A stretch of 9,562 nucleotides of DNA, from positions 1 to 9,562 of the forward strand of contig JAHRFV010000306.1 in the NCBI GenBank assembly GCA_019084435.1. Reading direction: 5' to 3'. Both the position numbers and the translations under genes were made by a program. This DNA comes from Dethiosulfatibacter sp. GTDB lineage: Bacteria > Bacillota_A > Clostridia > Tissierellales > Dethiosulfatibacteraceae. How positions within the stretch are numbered: the first letter of the stretch is position 1; every line of letters begins with the position of its first letter. Under the pieces are notes generated by a model, which worked only from the letters and a program-made list of their open reading frames with translations, made no database searches and was not told the DNA's origin. Of this stretch, positions 5,422-9,562 are shown one piece after another.

Positions 5422-5913
5422 TCAAATTCTATACATATTTTTCAAGAGGTTCTTCCCACTTCTTGTCAGAAAAACATTCTCTCCAAATTGTTGTATCGAT
5501 TCTGAAGACAACTTCTTTTCATACGCGTTAACCAGAAAATCTGCTTCAACCAATATCTGGTAGTCCAGTCCTTCAATATTGTTATAGTCATGATGTCGTC
5601 CAATAACCCAACAAACCCTATCAATAATGGTTTGTTGAACACCAAGCTCTTTCAGAAGTTTTTCAGCCTCCGGTGGACCTTCTATGTGTTGGTATTTGGC
5701 TTCGGAGCTACTGTACTTCTTTTCACTGTTTCTAATTCCAATATCATGGGTCAATGCTAAAATCTCCAATATCGTCTGCGTAGATTCATCCAATTTTTCT
5801 GATTCACCTAGCGCTTTTGCATAGCCATATACCTTCAAGAAATGATTGATACGTTTTATGTCATTTCCATCAAAAGCAATCATGGCATTCATGACTTCTC
5901 CAACAATGCTCAT
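5422..5913 (-). CDS. HD-domain metal-dependent phosphohydrolase family protein
   Basis: This 163-residue protein has HD-superfamily ligands in order: His24 (RINHFLKVYGYA), His56-Asp57 (LALTHDIGI), His76 or the His107-His108 pair (VIGRHHDY) and Asp125 (LVEADFLVNAYE). The complete set indicates an intact metal site. Many small HD proteins of this sort act on nucleotides or phosphorylated small molecules; the substrate here is unknown. AGGAGG lies 6 bases before the ATG. The gene follows korB after 27 bases and precedes the VOC gene, so it is co-transcribed with the oxidoreductase. I see no functional link beyond the operon; house-cleaning of a damaged metabolite is one possible theme. An 8-base palindrome, TAGGCCTA (about 5929-5936), lies in the short gap to korB. 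Confidence 0.88.
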   Translation of the reverse strand: MSIVGEVMNAMIAFDGNDIKRINHFLKVYGYAKALGESEKLDESTQTILEILALTHDIGIRNSEKKYSSSEAKYQHIEGPPEAEKLLKELGVQQTIIDRVCWVIGRHHDYNNIEGLDYQILVEADFLVNAYEKKLSSESIQQFGENVFLTRSGKNLLKNMYRI

Positions 5914-5940
5914 TTGTACCTCCTGATTAGGCCTACTATG

Positions 5941-6801
5941 TTATTGGACAAACTCCTCAATCAGTGATTGAATTAGTTCTTTTTCATAAGGTATATTTAA
6001 CAATGTACTCTCATTTAGAAAGTCGAAATGATCTGTGTAGCTCTTCTTCTCTTCCTTGTAGATGATACCTAGAGGTATTTTATCTCCCCATTCCAGCGCC
6101 TTTGTCATTGCTTGTATTTTATCATTTGGATTGTATGATTCATCTCCTGTCAGTTTGTAGACTCTCTTTTTATACCAAGCAAACGTGTTGACCTTATTAA
6201 AGCTGACGCAAGGCTGTAATATATCGACTAGGGCATAGCCATTGTAATTGATAGCTTCCTTCATCATTTCTTTAAGATGTTCCTTATCTCCACTAAAAGC
6301 CCTGGCAACAAATCCAGCTCCAATAGCGATAGCTGTCAGAATCGGATTCAATGCTTGATTGATAACACCATCCGGAGTGAAGTCCGTTACATGTCCTATA
6401 TCAGAAGTTGGGGAGGATTGTCCTTTGGTCAATCCATATATTTGGTTATCATGTACAAAATGCGTCATATCGACATTTCTTCTGATGTTGTGTATAAAAT
6501 GATTGCCCCCTTCACCATAAGAATCTCCATCTCCTGTATTGATGATAACTTTAAGATTGTGGTTGGCAATTTTTGCTGCTGCGGCTGGTGGTAAAGCTCT
6601 TCCGTGAAGTCCTGCAAATCCATTTGCATTAAGATATTGAGGTGTTTTGGCAGCCTGTCCGATTCCCCCCACTATCAATACCTCATGTGGGTTCAAACCC
6701 AGCTCTGTCAAAGCCCCTTCAAGTGATTCCAGAATAGAAAAATCACCACATCCGGGACACCACGCTGTCTCAAAAGTCTTAAATTCGTGATTGTTAGCCA
6801 T
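5941..6801 (-). CDS. korB: 2-oxoacid:ferredoxin oxidoreductase, beta subunit (TPP-binding)
   Basis: At 286 residues it has the length of the two-subunit OFOR beta chain. It converts a 2-oxoacid and CoA to acyl-CoA, CO2 and reduced ferredoxin together with the alpha subunit. Residues 14-20 are WCPGCGD, with cluster cysteines 15 and 18. Residues 90-101, GDGDSYGEGGNH, are the TPP/Mg motif, followed by HDNQIYGLTKGQSSPTS (117-133). Cys198 in LQPCVSFNK matches the fourth cluster ligand. The third ligand, normally Cys in a GIGC motif, is Gln49 here (GGIGQAAKTP). The same substitution may occur across a subgroup of clostridial proteins, so it may be a clade trait. AAGGAGG precedes the ATG by 8 bases and overlaps the end of korA, with a 3-base gap. 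The 2-oxoacid (oxoglutarate, pyruvate or branched chain) cannot be decided. Confidence 0.93.
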   Translation of the reverse strand: MANNHEFKTFETAWCPGCGDFSILESLEGALTELGLNPHEVLIVGGIGQAAKTPQYLNANGFAGLHGRALPPAAAAKIANHNLKVIINTGDGDSYGEGGNHFIHNIRRNVDMTHFVHDNQIYGLTKGQSSPTSDIGHVTDFTPDGVINQALNPILTAIAIGAGFVARAFSGDKEHLKEMMKEAINYNGYALVDILQPCVSFNKVNTFAWYKKRVYKLTGDESYNPNDKIQAMTKALEWGDKIPLGIIYKEEKKSYTDHFDFLNESTLLNIPYEKELIQSLIEEFVQ

Positions 6802-6804
6802 GGG

Positions 6805-8481
6805 TCATACCTCCTTCACTTTTACGACTATTTCAGTTGCTGACAATGGTCTACCATCAAATCTTAAAACAGAACCTGTCATTGTTATGCCTGTTTCCTG
6901 TCTAATTAAGTCAGCGAGTTGTCCATAATAATTTTGTTCCACATTGATGATTGTTTTAGCTTTTTTGGCTTTATCTAATAGTCTCTTGTCAGGTAATGGC
7001 CAGATATCACCGAATACAAGCGCTCCATACTTTTTCTCGCCACCTTCATTCAGTAAATCAACCGCTTCTGATAGTGGACTATGTGTACCACCCCAGCCTA
7101 GAAGGAGAACGTCCATGTTTTCCTCTCCAAGCAACTCAGGTTCGTGAAGTTCTTTTTTGAGCAACTCGAATTTTCTGGCTCTTTTTTCCACCATGTCTAT
7201 TCTAACTTCTGCCGCTTCTGTAATATTACCCATTATATCATGTTCATCACTATCGATATTGACAGCTACTCCCGAAACTATTCCTGGTATCAACCGTGGT
7301 GATATACCACTTTCTGTCAACTCATAACGATTATAAGCTTCACCATTTTCATATGGTTTCGGATCTGCAAGATGTCTCTCAATACTGATTTTCTCCAAAT
7401 CAAATGGTTCTATGGTCTGTAATGCGTCAGACAAATACTGATCACCAAGCAGTATAACAGGCAACTGATACTTGTCTGCTATATTGAATGCTCTAGTTGT
7501 CTGATAGAAGGCGTCTTCCGGATTACGAACAGCGATGACCATCCTGCCGAACTCCCCTTGAGATGCATTGATCACGAACTTCAAATCACTCTGTTCGGTT
7601 CTTGTCGGGAGGCCTGTAGCTGGTCCAGGTCTTTGTATAACAGCAATAACCAGTGGTATCTCCGCAATTCCAGCAAGTCCAAGCGCTTCTGTCATGAGAG
7701 AAAAACCACCACCAGATGTCCCAGTCATAGAACGAACGCCTGCATAAGAAGCGCCTATTGCCATGTTGATGGCAGCAAGCTCATCCTCTGCCTGTTCAAC
7801 AATTATTTTTGCTTTTTTGGCTTTTCTTGTCAGATAGCTCATGATAGATGTCGAAGGCGTCATTGGATAGGCACTATAAAACTTAAGACCTGCAGCTAAA
7901 GCACCTAATGCAATAGCCTGATTGGTTTGAATCAGCATAGTTTTTTTTGGATTTCCTTCCCCTACTTCATAGCGACTTTCAACCATGTCTTGTCCACGTT
8001 CGAATGAAGCCATATTTTGCTGCGTCACTTCATCATCAAATTTATCAGAGAAAATTTCTTTCATAAAAGCTTCATCCATATTGAATAGCTTAGTCAGAGC
8101 ACCTAACGTCACACTTGACATAGTCTTTACGTTTCCAACTTCTTTAGCCGTATCTTTTGCATGAATAGTTATCAGTCTCTTATCCTCTGATTTCACTTCC
8201 TTATCTGCAAAAATAAAGCCTTCGGGTCTCAATCTGTCAATATGCAGGTCTAGTGTTTCCTGATTCAATGCAATGATACCGTCTAATTCTTCACTATGGC
8301 TCTTGACTTTCTCATTGGAAAACCGTATCTGAAAAAAATTATGACCTCCCCTTACTCTTGACATATAGTCCTGAAGTGTAAATATTTGATATCCTCTTTT
8401 GTGAAGCACCTGAGAAAAAACAGAAGCCAGGGTATCCATTCCCTGCCCTGCTGCTCCTCCGATCAAAATGTTATAATTCAT
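6805..8481 (-). CDS. korA: 2-oxoacid:ferredoxin oxidoreductase, fused gamma-alpha subunit
   Basis: At 558 residues it has the length of the fused alpha chain of two-subunit OFORs. Residues 1-185 form the gamma-type domain, with GGAAGQG (8-14) and SRVRGGHNFFQIRFS (about 41-55). The alpha pyrimidine domain starts near 190. YPMTPSTS (205-212) is this family's variant of the YPITPSS signature near the active site. EQAEDE (229-234) includes the conserved Glu that serves the TPP aminopyrimidine in this fold. The GTSGGGFSLMTEALGLAG and RPGPATGLPTRTEQSDL segments follow. The C-terminal domain (about 455-558) has LLLGWGGTHSPL and VFGDIWPLP. No ferredoxin (delta) domain is attached, so a separate ferredoxin is needed. 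The start has GGGGTGA 4-5 bases before the ATG. It lies 36 bases after the lipoprotein gene, without a terminator between them. Confidence 0.93.
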   Translation of the reverse strand: MNYNILIGGAAGQGMDTLASVFSQVLHKRGYQIFTLQDYMSRVRGGHNFFQIRFSNEKVKSHSEELDGIIALNQETLDLHIDRLRPEGFIFADKEVKSEDKRLITIHAKDTAKEVGNVKTMSSVTLGALTKLFNMDEAFMKEIFSDKFDDEVTQQNMASFERGQDMVESRYEVGEGNPKKTMLIQTNQAIALGALAAGLKFYSAYPMTPSTSIMSYLTRKAKKAKIIVEQAEDELAAINMAIGASYAGVRSMTGTSGGGFSLMTEALGLAGIAEIPLVIAVIQRPGPATGLPTRTEQSDLKFVINASQGEFGRMVIAVRNPEDAFYQTTRAFNIADKYQLPVILLGDQYLSDALQTIEPFDLEKISIERHLADPKPYENGEAYNRYELTESGISPRLIPGIVSGVAVNIDSDEHDIMGNITEAAEVRIDMVEKRARKFELLKKELHEPELLGEENMDVLLLGWGGTHSPLSEAVDLLNEGGEKKYGALVFGDIWPLPDKRLLDKAKKAKTIINVEQNYYGQLADLIRQETGITMTGSVLRFDGRPLSATEIVVKVKEV

Positions 8482-8517
8482 TTTTTCACCCCATCATTTT
8501 TTTTGCACATCTGCTAA

Positions 8518-9330
8518 TTACATCTTTTCTATATCTACGAGCACATTATCTCCAGCTTCATTTATATAATAATGAATTTTTACAACTTCGTCTATCTCTA
8601 AGTCTAAATCTTCAACCGCTTGTATTACATCATCATCAACAATATATTCCCTGCCTGCAATAGGATCCGGAACGCCTGTTATCTTAATCTCAAGGATATT
8701 GTCATCACTTATGCCATTGTATCTTCCTGTTTCAGTCCTGTATTCTGGGGTAATTTGTCCTTGGTCACTGTTATCAAAAAAGAGAATTACATTCCTACCG
8801 TAGATATCTGTATAATAATTGAACTTAATGTTGTCACCCAGATCCAAAACTCTATCACTTGATTCATAAAGTTCGACTGGTATCCAATAGAATTCTTGCT
8901 GTTCATCTGATTCGACAACCAATACATGATTATCCATATATTTAGCCACAGTTCCTGTTACCTCAATCGCTTCAGACTCCAGTGGCACTCCTGGCTCATC
9001 TGCTTTTTCGATTGTTTTGATTTGATTTTGGTTCTCTTCGTTGATGAAATACTCGATATCAACTGCTGAATAATCTATTAAATCTTCAATATAATCCGCT
9101 TCTTCGTCCATATGCATTTTAAACACAATATTCCCATCTATGGTTTCAACCTCTATGAAATTTGGATCAATACGTCCAGTATAGACACCTTTGACCACGA
9201 TGATTTCCTCTTCTGTTTCGGTGGTGGTTGGTTCGGTTGTGGTTGGTTCGGTTGTGGTTACCGGTGCCTGTGTGCAGGATGCCATTAAAAGCACCATGGC
9301 CAAGCCAATCATTATTAATTTATGTTTCAT
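8518..9330 (-). CDS. Lipoprotein with Thr/Glu-rich linker and three related ~65-residue modules
   Basis: Residues 1-18 are a lipoprotein signal ending in LLMASC, with Cys19 the likely lipidated residue. The -3 residue is Met, slightly off consensus. Residues 24-42 are a TTTEP-repeat linker. Three similar modules follow, about 47-109, 124-186 and 201-270. Each has a G.y.g..d...IEV-type first strand and a later D.V.I.Y.I.E.G.N.I..IEK-type strand pair, for example AVDIEYFINEENQNQIKTIEK and VVKIHYYINEAGDNVLVDIEK. They could be small beta-barrel (OB-like) repeats. I do not recognise a named family. It would sit on the outer face of the cytoplasmic membrane. GGAGG lies 8 bases before the ATG. It is first in an operon with korAB, an odd partnership for an exported protein. 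Confidence 0.8.
   Translation of the reverse strand: MKHKLIMIGLAMVLLMASCTQAPVTTTEPTTTEPTTTETEEEIIVVKGVYTGRIDPNFIEVETIDGNIVFKMHMDEEADYIEDLIDYSAVDIEYFINEENQNQIKTIEKADEPGVPLESEAIEVTGTVAKYMDNHVLVVESDEQQEFYWIPVELYESSDRVLDLGDNIKFNYYTDIYGRNVILFFDNSDQGQITPEYRTETGRYNGISDDNILEIKITGVPDPIAGREYIVDDDVIQAVEDLDLEIDEVVKIHYYINEAGDNVLVDIEKM
9224..9259 (-). repeat. 15-base tandem repeat coding for the TTTEP linker
   Basis: The plus strand has gtggttggttcggtt at 9224-9238 and again, identical, at 9239-9253, then a partial gtggtt at 9254-9259. It encodes Thr-Thr-Thr-Glu-Pro units between the lipid anchor and the first module. Exact identity implies recent copying by slippage, so the linker length could vary between strains. 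Confidence 0.9.
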
Positions 9331-9376
9331 TTAAAATACCTCCATTTAATAAATAATGCTAATATTTACACATATG

Positions 9377-9405
9377 ATTATACATCATTTTATAAGTATA
9401 ATCAA
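9377..9405 (-). promoter_or_regulatory. Sigma-A type promoter of the lipoprotein-korAB-HD-VOC operon
   Basis: On the minus strand TTGATT (9405-9400) and TATAAT (9382-9377) are separated by exactly 17 bases. The start would be near 9370 and the leader about 40 bases. The -10 is perfect, and this is the strongest promoter in the window. Confidence 0.75.
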
Positions 9406-9562
9406 TTTTACTGTGCTCATTGGTTGCGTTAATTTACTGTAGGAAAAAGAAGAATAGACTGATCCCTCTTGTTAAGATAGGTTTACTGATTTTCATTTTA
9501 GCATATTTTAACGAGAAAGTGTGATGGTTTTTCCAACACCCTGCGTTTGTCATTGACAATGA
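9406..9562. other. Gene-free right-hand end, upstream of the lipoprotein operon
   Basis: I see no coding region here. A TGCTAAAAT extended -10-like word on the minus strand (9503-9495) could be a second, upstream promoter, but it lacks a -35. GTGTTGG/CCATCACAC (around 9520-9540 on the minus strand) could form a weak bulged hairpin. At the edge, TTGTCATTGACAA (9547-9559) is a 13-base palindrome that contains a consensus TTGACA facing rightward. Any gene it serves lies outside the window. Confidence 0.4.

Noticed and set aside
7558..7899. An open frame on the plus strand with several Cys and Arg
   Set aside because: It is antisense to the well-conserved alpha-domain core of korA and has no start signals.

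Overview
The window is AT-rich, and every gene I can support lies on the minus strand. The strong AGGAGG-type ribosome binding sites, spaced 5-8 bases from their starts, the gene families present (RsgI-like anti-sigma, PspA/LiaH-like, TPM domain) and a ferredoxin-dependent 2-oxoacid oxidoreductase point to an anaerobic, low-GC Bacillota, probably a clostridial lineage. I cannot name a genus. There are no RNA genes, transposons, phage genes or CRISPR arrays.

Read in the direction of transcription (right to left), there are three units. Unit A (9405 to 4962) starts at a clear sigma-A type promoter. It encodes a lipoprotein made of three related modules, the alpha and beta subunits of a two-subunit 2-oxoacid:ferredoxin oxidoreductase (KorAB type), an HD-domain hydrolase and a PhnB-like VOC protein. 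Gaps are 3-37 bases. Unit B (4941 to about 2983) has its own promoter, overlapped by a dyad. It encodes a two-TM TPM-domain protein with a Gly/Ser/Arg-rich N-terminus, then PspA, and ends at a rho-independent terminator. Unit C (about 2989 to beyond the left edge) encodes an ECF sigma factor, translationally coupled (ATGA overlap) to a membrane-spanning RsgI-like anti-sigma factor. That protein carries a stretch of about 68 residues that is roughly two-thirds aspartate, followed by a PepSY domain. A hairpin then separates it from a second RsgI/PepSY-type gene that runs off the left edge.

Units B and C together look like a cell-envelope stress locus. PspA and the TPM protein would be membrane-maintenance effectors, and the sigma/anti-sigma pair would sense a signal outside the membrane through the RsgI-like domain, the acidic tract and PepSY. 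The second RsgI/PepSY protein has kept the outside part but lacks the cytoplasmic sigma-binding part, so it is either an accessory sensor or a secreted/anchored paralogue. Most noteworthy are this sensor/paralogue pair with its acidic repeats, the KorB subunit that lacks one expected Fe-S cysteine, the inverted architecture of the TPM protein, and the three-module lipoprotein that leads an oxidoreductase operon.
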